Assembly (NCBI GenBank): GCA_900539525.1
Contig: UQCM01000002.1
Coordinates: 14,345 to 78,344, forward strand
Direction of reading: 5' to 3'
Source: an uncultured Blautia sp.
GTDB lineage: Bacteria > Bacillota > Clostridia > Lachnospirales > Lachnospiraceae
Length of the DNA: 64,000 nucleotides
Both the position numbers and the translations under genes were made by a program. Each line of letters opens with the position of its first letter. Position 1 is the first letter of the stretch. This document shows positions 44,760 to 52,797 of the stretch, piece by piece. The notes under the pieces are model-generated. The model made no database searches. It was not told the DNA's origin and worked only from the letters and a program-made list of their open reading frames with translations.

Positions 44760-45161
44760 TTATCCTCTGATAAATTCCGCTACTTTTTTGTCACATACCT
44801 GAATATGGTTCAGCAGCCACTCTACGATATTTTTGTTAACCGCAGCCACAAATGCATCCGTCGGTCCCTCTTCCTCTTCGAGCATCTGACGCAGCTCATC
44901 CACTGACTTCTCAAACTGTGCATGCTGTGCCTTGTGTGCTTCAAGCTGCGGATATCCGTTCTCCTCCTGAAGCTTTTCCTCGGCACGGAAGTGGAACTCT
45001 GTGTAGTCCATAAGGAAATCAAGGGTCTGCACTGCCACGTTTTTCTCTACAGAAGTATCACAGCTCTCGGAAAGCTTATTCACTCTGGCGATCAGCTCCT
45101 GATGCTGGGTGTCAATTAACGTATTACCTGTCTCCAGGCTTTTATCAAAAAGAATACCCAT
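44760..45161 (-). CDS. Bacteriohemerythrin
   Basis: A 133-residue four-helix protein with the hemerythrin diiron pattern: 'LIDTQHQELI', 'TEFHFRAEEKL', 'EAHKAQHAQF' and 'EWLLNHIQVCDKKV' give the His, Glu and Asp ligands. It binds O2 (or NO) reversibly and probably buffers or delivers it to the flavodiiron protein encoded three bases downstream. An AGGAGG site precedes the ATG. Length is typical. Confidence 0.95.
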   Translation of the reverse strand: MGILFDKSLETGNTLIDTQHQELIARVNKLSESCDTSVEKNVAVQTLDFLMDYTEFHFRAEEKLQEENGYPQLEAHKAQHAQFEKSVDELRQMLEEEEGPTDAFVAAVNKNIVEWLLNHIQVCDKKVAEFIRG

Positions 45162-45174
45162 CCTGTGTTCCTCC

Positions 45175-45333
45175 TTACTCCTCTACGAAGGCATCTTTAC
45201 CCATTCCGCAGATCGGGCATACCCAGTCTTCCGGAAGATCTTCAAATGCTGTTCCCGGTGCGATTCCGTTATCCGGATCTCCTGCTGCCGGGTCATACTC
45301 ATATCCACATGGTTCACATACATATTTTTTCAT
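45175..45333 (-). CDS. Rubredoxin
   Basis: A 52-residue rubredoxin with two CxxC pairs, 'YVCEPCGYEYDPAAGD' and 'WVCPICGMGKDAFVE', which bind one iron, and the usual 'GIAPGTAFEDLPEDW' between them. It supplies electrons to the oxygen/NO-reducing enzymes of the operon, although the flavodiiron protein also carries its own rubredoxin module. The ATG at 45333 follows AGGTGA; the open frame extends 52 codons upstream through the promoter, which is not coding. Confidence 0.95.
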   Translation of the reverse strand: MKKYVCEPCGYEYDPAAGDPDNGIAPGTAFEDLPEDWVCPICGMGKDAFVEE

Positions 45334-45372
45334 TTTTACTTCACCTTTACCTTTCTTTGATTTATACTGTTT

Positions 45373-45415
45373 AGTATACCCATCTTTTGCGAAAATTACT
45401 GTTGCATTTGCAACA
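45373..45415 (-). promoter_or_regulatory. Promoter of the rubredoxin operon with Crp/Fnr-type operator
   Basis: TATACT (45378-45373, minus strand) is the -10. The perfect palindrome TGTTGCATTTGCAACA (45400-45415, 7-2-7) is centred about 41.5 bases upstream of the expected start, where class II activators of the Crp/Fnr family bind; no good -35 is present. The regulator gene begins 30 bases away on the other strand, so the same site may also set its own expression. Confidence 0.75.
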
Positions 45416-45444
45416 AATTCAAGTTTTTTTTGGAGGACAGAAAA

Positions 45445-46110
45445 ATGACTAACGGGACTTTGTTTCAGGGAATCACAGAACAGGATCACCGGAAGATGAT
45501 GCGCTGCTTCAAAGCCGGCGAAAAACTGTATCAGCCGGAGGAAGTGATCTGTACCTACGGAGAAAACAGCCAGCAGATCGGGATTCTTACGGAAGGCGAG
45601 GCTTCCCTGATCCGGATTCAGGAGGACGGCCGTCAGACCTTACTGGAATATCTGCATGCAGGAGATATTTTCGGTGAGATCTTAAGTATGTTTTCTTCAA
45701 AGATCGATGCGATCCAGGTCATCTGTACAAAGAAATGCCGGGTAGAATTTATCGATTACAACCATCTGGTCAGGCAATGTCCGAATGCCTGTGCCTGCCA
45801 CAGCACCCTGATCAGCAATGCCCTCCTGCTGATCTCCCGGAAGGCTGTCCAGTTAAGTGAGCGGCTGGATATCTTAAGCCAGCGCACCATCAGAGAAAAG
45901 CTGCTGCGCTACTTTTCCCTGATGGCGGCTGAGCAGAACTCCTCCGCCTTTACACTTCCCTTTTCCCTGGCGGCTCTGGCAGACTTTCTGTGCGTAGACC
46001 GCAGTGCCATGATGAGAGAGATCGGAAAGCTGAAAAAAGAGGGTCTGCTGCAGATCAATAAGCGGAAAGTAGTCCTCATCAGTGATCCTTCTGTTCTGAA
46101 AGAGCATTGA
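45445..46110 (+). CDS. Crp/Fnr-family transcriptional regulator (HcpR/nitrosative-stress type)
   Basis: A 221-residue regulator with an N-terminal cyclic-nucleotide-binding-like barrel (GEKLYQPEEVICTYGENSQQIGILTEGEASLIRI ... AGDIFGEI) and a C-terminal winged helix 'FSLAALADFLCVDRSAMMREIGKLKKEGLL'. It lacks the four N-terminal cysteines of Fnr; a CPNACAC cluster in the middle might bind metal or haem. Sitting divergent to a flavodiiron/rubredoxin operon with a shared palindromic site, it most likely activates that operon in response to NO or O2. The ATG at 45445 follows GGAGG. Its last codons lie in a 38-bp repeat. Confidence 0.9.
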   Translation: MTNGTLFQGITEQDHRKMMRCFKAGEKLYQPEEVICTYGENSQQIGILTEGEASLIRIQEDGRQTLLEYLHAGDIFGEILSMFSSKIDAIQVICTKKCRVEFIDYNHLVRQCPNACACHSTLISNALLLISRKAVQLSERLDILSQRTIREKLLRYFSLMAAEQNSSAFTLPFSLAALADFLCVDRSAMMREIGKLKKEGLLQINKRKVVLISDPSVLKEH

Positions 46111-46192
46111 TACCGCTCAGCGATCCCTCTGTTCCGAAAGAGCATGGATACTGATCAGCGGTCCCATTTATCCGAAAGAGCATTGATCTGAT
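46079..46192. repeat. Three exact-period 38-bp tandem repeats joining two convergent genes
   Basis: Units start at 46079, 46117 and 46155 and all begin TCAG and contain GAAAGAGCAT. The first unit encodes the regulator's C-terminus on the plus strand; the third encodes the C-terminus of the beta-CASP protein on the minus strand, whose stop codon is the TCA at 46155. Confidence 0.9.
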
Positions 46193-47771
46193 CGGCGAAC
46201 TTTGCCAGATCCTTATTGGCACCGCCTTCATTGTGACGGATGACCGTAAGCAGACGCTGCCCTGCCGCCCACAGTCTGGCAAATACGGTATTGCCTCTTG
46301 CCTCCTTCGGCAGTCTGGTCTGGCTCTCCTGCTTCTTCGCCTTCACCGGCTGTCCCTGTTTCACACATACATTTTCTGCGAGGTCATAGATCGTGCCGCT
46401 GTAGGGCGCCATGGTCTCAAGCCCCAGCTCATTTCGCAGACGGCTGGCAAAGAGATCACAGACAGCATCCTCACCGTGAACCACAAAGACCTTGTCCGGC
46501 CGTCTCTCAAAGGCCCGGATCCAGTCCATCAGCCCTTCATTATCCGCATGTCCGCTGATTCCGGCAAGCCTGCGTATACTTGCACGCACTTCGATCTCCT
46601 CACCAAAAAGTCTTACCTTCGATGCCCCCTCGATCAGCGCCCTTCCCAGCGTACCGTGGGCCTGATATCCCACAAAAAGCACGGTACATTCCGGCCTCCA
46701 CAGATTATGCTTCAGATGATGCTTGATACGCCCCGCCTCACACATACCGCTGGCCGACAGGATCACCTTCGGCTTCATGTCAAAATTGATCTGCCGGGAA
46801 TCGTCACTTGTCACGGAGGTTTGCAGCCCCGGAAAACCGATGGGGTTGATTCCTTTGTTTACCAGCTCCATGGCTTCCTCATCAAAATCGTCATACATGT
46901 GCTCCATGAAGATACGGGTCGCTTCAATCGCCAGCGGACTGTCCACATAAACCTCAAAATCCTCATGTCTCCGGATCAGATGACGCTCCTTGATCTCTCT
47001 GATAAAATAGAGCAGCTCCTGTGTCCTGCCTACCGCAAAGGAAGGGATGACTACATTTCCTCCCCTGTCAAAGGTTTCCTGGATGATCTTTCCTAACTCC
47101 TGTACGTAATCCGGCCGGTCTCCGTGGCTTCTGTCACCGTAGGTGGATTCCATTACCACATAATCGGCCTCCTTCAGATAATGGGGATCACGGATCAGCG
47201 GCTGGTTCTTATTACCGATATCACCGGAGAACACGACCTTTTTCTCTGTATCTCCCTCCCGGATCCACAGCTCCACCGATGCGGAACCCAGCAGGTGTCC
47301 TGCATCCACAAAACGGACACGAAGACCGTCCGCCAGCATGATCTCCTTATCATACGGACATCCGATCAGACACTCGATCGCCCCGTTCGCATCATCCATA
47401 TCATAGAGCGGCACAAATTCTTCTTTTCCTGCACGCCTGCCCTTCCGGTTACGCCACTCTGCCTCAAACATCTGGATATGGGCACTGTCACGCAGCATGA
47501 TCTCACACAGATCACGCGTCGCCGTCGTGGTAAAGATCTGCCCCCGGAATCCTCTCTGGTACAGAAGCGGCAGCCTTCCGGAATGATCGATATGGGCATG
47601 CGTCAGAAGCGCCATGTCGATCTCGCTTGCGGATACGGGGATCTCCTGATTCTCATATTCATCCGGTCCCTGCTCCATTCCGCAGTCGATCAGCAGCCTT
47701 TTCCCACACGCCTCCAGATAAAAACAGCTCCCTGTCACCTCATGCGTCGCCCCGAGAAACATCAGTTTCAT
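46155..47771 (-). CDS. Metallo-beta-lactamase-fold RNA nuclease-like protein (beta-CASP / RMMBL)
   Basis: A 538-residue protein of the CPSF/Ysh1-like MBL family. The MBL domain has 'LTHAHIDHSGRLP' (HxHxDH), 'VDAGHLLGSASVEL' and 'VVFSGDIGNKNQPL'; the beta-CASP domain has 'VVIPSFAVGRTQELLYFI'; the C-terminal RMMBL part has 'SGHADNEGLMDWI' and 'VFVVHGEDAVCDLFA'. Such bacterial proteins are putative ribonucleases of unknown target. The ATG at 47771 fits the AAAGGGGG site best; a GTG nine bases upstream is the other candidate. The last residues (about INALSDKWDR) are encoded by a 38-bp repeat unit shared with the neighbouring gene. Confidence 0.92.
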   Translation of the reverse strand: MKLMFLGATHEVTGSCFYLEACGKRLLIDCGMEQGPDEYENQEIPVSASEIDMALLTHAHIDHSGRLPLLYQRGFRGQIFTTTATRDLCEIMLRDSAHIQMFEAEWRNRKGRRAGKEEFVPLYDMDDANGAIECLIGCPYDKEIMLADGLRVRFVDAGHLLGSASVELWIREGDTEKKVVFSGDIGNKNQPLIRDPHYLKEADYVVMESTYGDRSHGDRPDYVQELGKIIQETFDRGGNVVIPSFAVGRTQELLYFIREIKERHLIRRHEDFEVYVDSPLAIEATRIFMEHMYDDFDEEAMELVNKGINPIGFPGLQTSVTSDDSRQINFDMKPKVILSASGMCEAGRIKHHLKHNLWRPECTVLFVGYQAHGTLGRALIEGASKVRLFGEEIEVRASIRRLAGISGHADNEGLMDWIRAFERRPDKVFVVHGEDAVCDLFASRLRNELGLETMAPYSGTIYDLAENVCVKQGQPVKAKKQESQTRLPKEARGNTVFARLWAAGQRLLTVIRHNEGGANKDLAKFADQINALSDKWDR

Positions 47772-47802
47772 CGTATGCACCCCCTTTGGTATTATATACC
47801 CT

Positions 47803-47831
47803 ATTATATCCTATTCTGATCGATTCGTCAG
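47803..47831 (-). promoter_or_regulatory. Promoter of the beta-CASP gene
   Basis: CTGACG (47831-47826) and TATAAT (47808-47803) on the minus strand are 17 bases apart, about 32 bases upstream of the start codon. Confidence 0.65.
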
Positions 47832-47875
47832 TATCTCTTACTACTTTTACATAGGAAATGATCTGTAAAGCGGTC

Positions 47876-47903
47876 TTGACTTTTTTTTATAAAAGTATAA
47901 GAT
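47876..47903 (+). promoter_or_regulatory. Promoter of murG
   Basis: TTGACT (47876-47881) and TAAGAT (47898-47903) are 16 bases apart, about 38 bases upstream of the ATG. Confidence 0.55.
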
Positions 47904-47940
47904 TAACATATACCCTATGACTATTATTGGAGGATCCTAT

Positions 47941-49014
47941 ATGAAACGTATTGTACTTACCGGCGGCGGTACAGCCGGACATGTCACACCGAATATTGCC
48001 CTGGTTCCCTCTCTGAGAAAACTGGGCTATGATATCCACTACATCGGCTCCTATGACGGTATTGAACGCAAACTGATCGAGGAAATGGGGATTCCCTATT
48101 ATGGAATTGACGCCGGAAAGCTGAGACGTTATTTTGATCCGAAAAATTTTACAGATCCGTTCAAGGTTCTTCACGGTTACGGACAGGCCAGGAAGCTGAT
48201 CCGTCAGTTAAATCCCGATGTTGTATTTTCCAAGGGCGGCTTCGTCACGGTACCTGTAGTCATCGCTGCACACAGACGTCATGTTCCCGTAATCATTCAC
48301 GAATCTGATATGACACCGGGACTTGCCAATAAACTGTCGATCCCCTCTGCCAGCAAGGTATGCTGCAACTTTCCTGAAACTCTGGAGCATCTTCCTGAAG
48401 GCAAGGCAGTACTGACAGGCTCTCCGATCCGCCAGGAGCTCCTGGCCGGCAACCGGCTGAAGGCGCTTAATTTCTGCGGATTTACCGCCAATAAACCTGT
48501 CCTTATGATCATCGGTGGCAGCCAGGGCTCTGCTGTGGTAAATGATGCCATGCGCGGCATACTGCCTGAGCTGTTAAAGACCTTCCAGGTGATCCATCTT
48601 TGCGGAAAGGACAAGGTGGACCACTCCCTCGACCATCTGGAGGGATACGTCCAGTTTGAATACATCAAAAAAGAACTGGCAGACCTCTTCGCACTGGCCG
48701 ATATCTGTGTATCCAGGGCGGGAGCCAACGCTATCTGTGAGATCCTGGCTCTGAGAAAGCCGAATCTTCTGATTCCTCTTTCTGCGAATGCCAGCCGCGG
48801 TGACCAGATCTTAAATGCAGAGTCCTTTGAAAATCAGGGCTTCAGTGAAGTACTCACCGAAGAAGAACTGGCTCCATCCATCCTGATCCCCCGCATCATG
48901 AAGCTGTATGAGAACCGCAGGACCTATATAGCCGCCATGGAAAAAAGTGAACAGAGCGATGCGATTCCCAGGATCATTGCTCTGATCGAGGAAGCGACGC
49001 ACTCCGGAAATTAA
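47941..49014 (+). CDS. murG: MurG: UDP-GlcNAc:lipid I GlcNAc transferase
   Basis: A 357-residue GT28 enzyme that adds GlcNAc to lipid I on the inner membrane face. The glycine-rich loops 'LTGGGTAGHVTPNIAL' and 'IIGGSQGSAVVNDAM' and the donor region 'ADICVSRAGANAICEILALRKPNLLIPLSANASRGDQ' are intact (the last Q is usually part of the 'DQ..NA' motif, present here as DQILNA). It stands alone, away from a division/cell-wall cluster, so it may be one of two murG-like genes in the genome. The ATG at 47941 follows GGAGG. Confidence 0.93.
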   Translation: MKRIVLTGGGTAGHVTPNIALVPSLRKLGYDIHYIGSYDGIERKLIEEMGIPYYGIDAGKLRRYFDPKNFTDPFKVLHGYGQARKLIRQLNPDVVFSKGGFVTVPVVIAAHRRHVPVIIHESDMTPGLANKLSIPSASKVCCNFPETLEHLPEGKAVLTGSPIRQELLAGNRLKALNFCGFTANKPVLMIIGGSQGSAVVNDAMRGILPELLKTFQVIHLCGKDKVDHSLDHLEGYVQFEYIKKELADLFALADICVSRAGANAICEILALRKPNLLIPLSANASRGDQILNAESFENQGFSEVLTEEELAPSILIPRIMKLYENRRTYIAAMEKSEQSDAIPRIIALIEEATHSGN

Positions 49015-49091
49015 TACAACTTCAGGAAGTCTGTCATGCAAAACACGATGTATTACGATAAATAACCGGATCAATCGCGCAAAATGATCTC

Positions 49092-49125
49092 AAAAACGCC
49101 TGTGAATCATCTCACAGGCGTTTTC
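49092..49125. terminator. Bidirectional terminator between murG and the HIT gene
   Basis: AAAACGCCTGTGA and TCACAGGCGTTTT form a 12- to 13-bp stem with a short loop and T-tracts on both strands, between convergent genes. Confidence 0.9.
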
Positions 49126-49192
49126 TGAGATCGGCAGGCAGGCTCTCCACGGCAAACACTTCTAAATCCGCATCCTCCCGAACAGTTACAGA

Positions 49193-49603
49193 TTATAATG
49201 GAAATTTCTGCAGGATCTCCTTCTTATCTTCTTCGGAAAGGCTTCCCGGCGTCCAGGTGATCCCGGCACCATCATTCTCGTACCGCGGAATCAGGTGGAT
49301 ATGGAAATGGAAAACGGTCTGCCCGGCAGCCGCACCATTATTCTGGACCAGATTAAACCCGTCACATTTCATGGCATCCTTAAGTTCCTCTGCCATCTTC
49401 TTAGCCAGTGTAAATGCCTTCGCTGTCCATTCCTCCGGCATCTCAAAAATGTTTGCAAAATGCTCCTTCGGAAGCACCAGCGCATGACCTTTCGTAGCCG
49501 GATTCAGATCCAGGATCACCCGGAAGGCTTCGTCTTCATAAATGGTCGCAGACGGGATATCCCCGTTTGCCAGTTTACAAAAAATACAGTTCTCGTCTCT
49601 CAT
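49193..49603 (-). CDS. HIT-family nucleotide hydrolase (Hint-like)
   Basis: A 136-residue HIT protein with the histidine triad 'FHFHIHLIPRY' and the N-terminal 'CIFCKLANGDIPSATIYEDEAFRVILD' (CxxC zinc site seen in many bacterial HIT proteins). It hydrolyses adenosine 5'-phosphoramidates or similar nucleotides. It has its own promoter and stands alone. The start is an ATG preceded by AAGGAGAAG. Confidence 0.93.
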   Translation of the reverse strand: MRDENCIFCKLANGDIPSATIYEDEAFRVILDLNPATKGHALVLPKEHFANIFEMPEEWTAKAFTLAKKMAEELKDAMKCDGFNLVQNNGAAAGQTVFHFHIHLIPRYENDGAGITWTPGSLSEEDKKEILQKFPL

Positions 49604-49681
49604 TTCACTTCTCCTTTCATCCCGGTACTGTTTTTATTGTTACAGTTCACACGTCTGCCAGTTCGAGGTGTTTTCTCCTTC

Positions 49682-49710
49682 ATCGTAATGCTTTTGCATG
49701 ATTATGTCAA
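49682..49710 (-). promoter_or_regulatory. Promoter of the HIT gene
   Basis: TTGACA (49710-49705) and TACGAT (49687-49682) on the minus strand are 17 bases apart, about 80 bases upstream of the start. Confidence 0.65.
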
Positions 49711-49755
49711 CAAGAACTGTTTGCTATTTTCGTCCGGCAATGCTACACTAATTGA

Positions 49756-49866
49756 TAACTGTTCCGATCCATGAAGATAAAAGATTCGCTGTTGAGAGCC
49801 TGCTCGAAGGCAAATTGTTACTGGTCACGGAGTGATCAGTAAGGGCAAATTCTATTCAGCAGTTAT
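49756..49866. repeat. Divergent GRTAACTGTTC element
   Basis: It begins GATAACTGTTCCGATCCAT and ends TCAGCAGTTATACC, an inverted pair of the family ends, with a central GTCACGGAGTGATCAGTAAGG palindromic stretch. It fills the gap before the 90-residue ORF, leaving no other gene in 49604-49889. Confidence 0.45.
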
Positions 49867-49889
49867 ACCAGAAAGGAAAAGGAGGTCAG

Positions 49890-50162
49890 ATGAATATGTT
49901 TCGTTTATGGGGAAAAATCTGGAAGGATAACCGGATGATCGGCGATACTGTCGTAGAGGATCACACCATCGATACCAGAACACACAAGGTCTTCCGTGCT
50001 CTGGATGAAATCTGCTATGTCTTTGATCTGGGGAAACCGATATGGCTGGATTCCACGGTCGAAGAGTTTAAACGTCATGACAAAGCACGATTTTATCAGG
50101 ACAATTTTATCGAACCGATTGATTTTGATTATCTGGAGATCCATGTAATTGAAGAGGACTAA
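49890..50162 (+). CDS. Small conserved-looking protein of unknown function
   Basis: A 90-residue acidic protein (MNMFRLWGKIWKDNRMIG ... DFDYLEIHVIEED) preceded by a strong AAGGAGG site six bases from the ATG and followed by a terminator. The arrangement and balanced composition make it a real gene. No membrane segment, signal peptide or known motif is visible; aromatic residues are frequent in the second half. I do not recognise it and offer no function. Confidence 0.75.
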   Translation: MNMFRLWGKIWKDNRMIGDTVVEDHTIDTRTHKVFRALDEICYVFDLGKPIWLDSTVEEFKRHDKARFYQDNFIEPIDFDYLEIHVIEED

Positions 50163-50215
50163 GGAAGGAAGAGTTCTGGTCACAGGCGCATCCGGTTTTC
50201 CCGGAAGCAGGATCT

Positions 50216-50258
50216 CAAAAGCCCTGCGGTATTCCGTACGACCGCAGGGCTTTTATTT
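50216..50258. terminator. Bidirectional terminator between the small ORF and pgi
   Basis: AAAAGCCCTGCGG and CCGCAGGGCTTTT form a 13-bp stem with a 12-base loop and T-tracts on both sides, between convergent genes. Confidence 0.92.
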
Positions 50259-50277
50259 CCTTATTTCTCTATGATTC

Positions 50278-51627
50278 CTATAATCTCTTTAAGAGCTCTT
50301 CTCTCTCTGCCTCATATCCCGGCTTTCCAAGTAACGCGAACATGTTCTTCTTATAGCTCTCTACACCCGGCTGATTAAATGGATTCACACCCAGCAGATA
50401 TCCGCTGACGCCGCATGCAAATTCGAAGAAATAGAACAGCTGACCTAAATAGAACTCGTCCTGTTTCGGGATGGTAACCATCAGGTTCGGTGTGTTTCCA
50501 TCCGTATGTGCAAGAATGGTTCCGTTCATGGCACTCTTGTTTACAAAATCAACTGTCTTTCCTGCCAGATAGTTCAGTCCGTCGAGATCCACAGGCTCCT
50601 CGCCGATTACCAGTTCACAGCGTGATTCTTCCACGTTCAGTACGGTCTCAAACATGATACGGCTTCCATCCTGAATGAACTGTCCCATAGAGTGAAGGTC
50701 TGTAGTAAGATCTACAGATGCAGGGAAGATACCCTTCTGGTCCTTTCCTTCGGACTCACCGTATAACTGTTTCCACCACTCGGATACATAGTGAAGGCTC
50801 GGCTCGTAATTTGCCAGGATCTCCACGCTCTTTCCCTTTCTGAGCAGGATATTGCGGACTGCTGCATACTGCAATGCATCATTATCCGCGAAGTCAGATT
50901 CCATCGCCAGCTTTCTTCCGGCTGCAGCGCCCTCCATAAGCTTCGTAATGTCAGCTCCGCTGACTGCGATTGGAAGCAGGCCTACTGCGGTCAGCACAGA
51001 AAATCTTCCGCCTACATCATCCGGAACCACAAAACTCTCATATCCTTCCTCGGTAGCCAGACCCTTTAAAGCTCCTCTTGCCTTGTCCGTGGTTGCGTAG
51101 ATTCTCTTTGCTGCCTCTTCCTTGCCATATTTCTTTTCCAGCATATCCTTAAAGATACGGAATGCGATAGCCGGCTCTGTCGTTGTACCTGACTTTGATA
51201 TAATATTAACAGACAGATCTCTGTCCCCGATGACATCGATCAGATGCGCTAAATAGGTGCTGCTGATGCTGTTTCCTACGAAATAGATCTCCGGTGTCTT
51301 ACGGATCTCTTTTGAAACATTGTTGTAAAAGCTGTGGCGAAGGAACTCGATGGCTGCCCTTGCTCCCAGATAAGAACCGCCGATACCGATAACCACCAGT
51401 ACCTCGCTGTCCGATTTGATCTTCTCTGCTGCTTTTTCAATCCTTGCGAACTCCTCTTTATCATAATCTACAGGCAGATCAATCCATCCCAGGAAATCAT
51501 TTCCTGCACCTGTCCTGCTGACAAGAACCTCCCTGGCATCTTTTACCAGCTTTTCCATAGGTGCCAATTCGTTTTCGCCAATAAATTTCATTGCTTTTGA
51601 ATAATCAAACGTTACTTTCTCTGCCAT
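50278..51627 (-). CDS. pgi: Glucose-6-phosphate isomerase
   Basis: A 449-residue isomerase of glycolysis that interconverts glucose-6-P and fructose-6-P. The family signatures are 'VVIGIGGSYLGARAAIEFL', 'NIISKSGTTTEPAIAFR' and 'GGRFSVLTAVGLLPIAVSG', with the C-terminal 'NPFNQPGVESYKKNMFALL'. Length matches the Bacillus-type Pgi. The ATG at 51627 follows an AGGAG site. Confidence 0.97.
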   Translation of the reverse strand: MAEKVTFDYSKAMKFIGENELAPMEKLVKDAREVLVSRTGAGNDFLGWIDLPVDYDKEEFARIEKAAEKIKSDSEVLVVIGIGGSYLGARAAIEFLRHSFYNNVSKEIRKTPEIYFVGNSISSTYLAHLIDVIGDRDLSVNIISKSGTTTEPAIAFRIFKDMLEKKYGKEEAAKRIYATTDKARGALKGLATEEGYESFVVPDDVGGRFSVLTAVGLLPIAVSGADITKLMEGAAAGRKLAMESDFADNDALQYAAVRNILLRKGKSVEILANYEPSLHYVSEWWKQLYGESEGKDQKGIFPASVDLTTDLHSMGQFIQDGSRIMFETVLNVEESRCELVIGEEPVDLDGLNYLAGKTVDFVNKSAMNGTILAHTDGNTPNLMVTIPKQDEFYLGQLFYFFEFACGVSGYLLGVNPFNQPGVESYKKNMFALLGKPGYEAEREELLKRL

Positions 51628-51724
51628 TTCAAACACTCCTCATAATTGTATTTTATGCGGGAAACCGGAATACATCTCTTTTGGCTGCCTGTCCCCAGGC
51701 TGCTGGTTTTCCGTATTTATCTTC

Positions 51725-51753
51725 ATTCTAGCAAAGTTGAATTTCTTAATCAA
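51725..51753 (-). promoter_or_regulatory. Promoter of pgi
   Basis: TTGATT (51753-51748) and TAGAAT (51730-51725) on the minus strand are 17 bases apart, about 98 bases before the start codon. Confidence 0.65.
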
Positions 51754-51820
51754 GACTAATTTTGTAAACAAATTAAGGATAATTTTCGTGATGCCAGGGT
51801 CAAAAGTCCGAATTCACTCA

Positions 51821-52612
51821 CTACCCGAGAAATTCCTTCAGCACCTCCCGGATCACCCGTTCCTGCTCGGAAGAGTCCATCTGCCTCAGGATTTCCGTAT
51901 TTCGTTCCTTATGCCGCTCCGTAGCCGCGGACTCCGCCATCCCCTCCTTCAGTCTGGCCAGATTTTCCTTCAGCTCACGCTTGTCCCGCTGTGCCTTCGT
52001 CTCTATAAACCTGCTGCGCTTTTTCACAGGCTCCGGTGCGGTACTGACCGGCACTGCAGGACGCTTTTCCGGCATTCTGGAGGATTCTGATAAATTTACC
52101 GGCTGGACAGCCTGCGTGCTGCTGTTTGTAAACATACTCCTAAGTCCTGTCTCCAGATATTTTCTGCGATATGGCGTATCGGCTATCCCGTATGCGCCTG
52201 CAATCATCAGAGAACCGGCCAGCATAGCCCAGAGATAATTCTGGCGGAGCTGTTCTCCCATCTGAAATTTCCCGGCCATATACCAGCCTCCGATTCCCGC
52301 AGCCATGCACAGTGCCAGCACAAACAGCCCCATCCTGTTCCAGGTGTGCAGATTCATTCCTGCAAATTTATACTGCATCATGCTTTTCTGAATAAAGATC
52401 CGGATACTGTCCGGCCCCGTCTGGGTACGCCGGTAAAGATTGTATTTCTGCTTCAGCTGCTTCATGTATTTCCCTTTTGCAAGTGCCGGATTTTCCATGT
52501 CCCGGATGAGTCCTTCGTATACGATACGCAGGATGACCTGGCTGATAACTCCCAGAATTCCCATTGCTGCCATTCCGTAAAGTAAAAAATTCTGCTGCAT
52601 GATCTGTAACAT
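51821..52612 (-). CDS. Membrane protein of unknown function with charged coiled tail
   Basis: A 263-residue protein with three predicted membrane spans (about 9-31, 94-113, 125-143) and a long cytoplasmic C-terminal region (from about 155) rich in Lys, Arg and Glu (ETKAQRDKRELKENLARLKEGMAESAATERHKERN), probably helical or coiled-coil. Between spans 1 and 2 is 'KGKYMKQLKQKYNLYRRTQTG', a basic loop. No catalytic motif is visible and I do not recognise the family. The ATG at 52612 follows AAGGGGG; the frame extends 42 codons upstream over a non-coding leader. Confidence 0.8.
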   Translation of the reverse strand: MLQIMQQNFLLYGMAAMGILGVISQVILRIVYEGLIRDMENPALAKGKYMKQLKQKYNLYRRTQTGPDSIRIFIQKSMMQYKFAGMNLHTWNRMGLFVLALCMAAGIGGWYMAGKFQMGEQLRQNYLWAMLAGSLMIAGAYGIADTPYRRKYLETGLRSMFTNSSTQAVQPVNLSESSRMPEKRPAVPVSTAPEPVKKRSRFIETKAQRDKRELKENLARLKEGMAESAATERHKERNTEILRQMDSSEQERVIREVLKEFLG

Positions 52613-52721
52613 CGTCTTCCCCCTTCTTGGTTGCTGTTCGCTGTGCACCGCGAAAACCGCATTGATTTTTGACACCGCCATTATAGCCGCATTTTTTTTG
52701 TTTGCAAAGCGAAATCGTGCG

Positions 52722-52766
52722 ACAAAAAAAGCCCGCAAACTCTCGGTTTTTCGGGCTTTTTGCCGA
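52722..52766 (-). terminator. Terminator after mtnN
   Basis: AAAAAGCCCG and CGGGCTTTTT flank a loop containing AAACTCTCGGTTTTT; transcription of mtnN would end here, 30 bases past its stop. Confidence 0.85.
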
Positions 52767-52797
52767 TGAACTCCATCGAAAGAGGACGTTTCATGTT

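Noticed and set aside
45334..45489. N-terminal extension of rubredoxin
   Set aside because: It would cover the promoter and operator, and the 52-residue form is the normal length.
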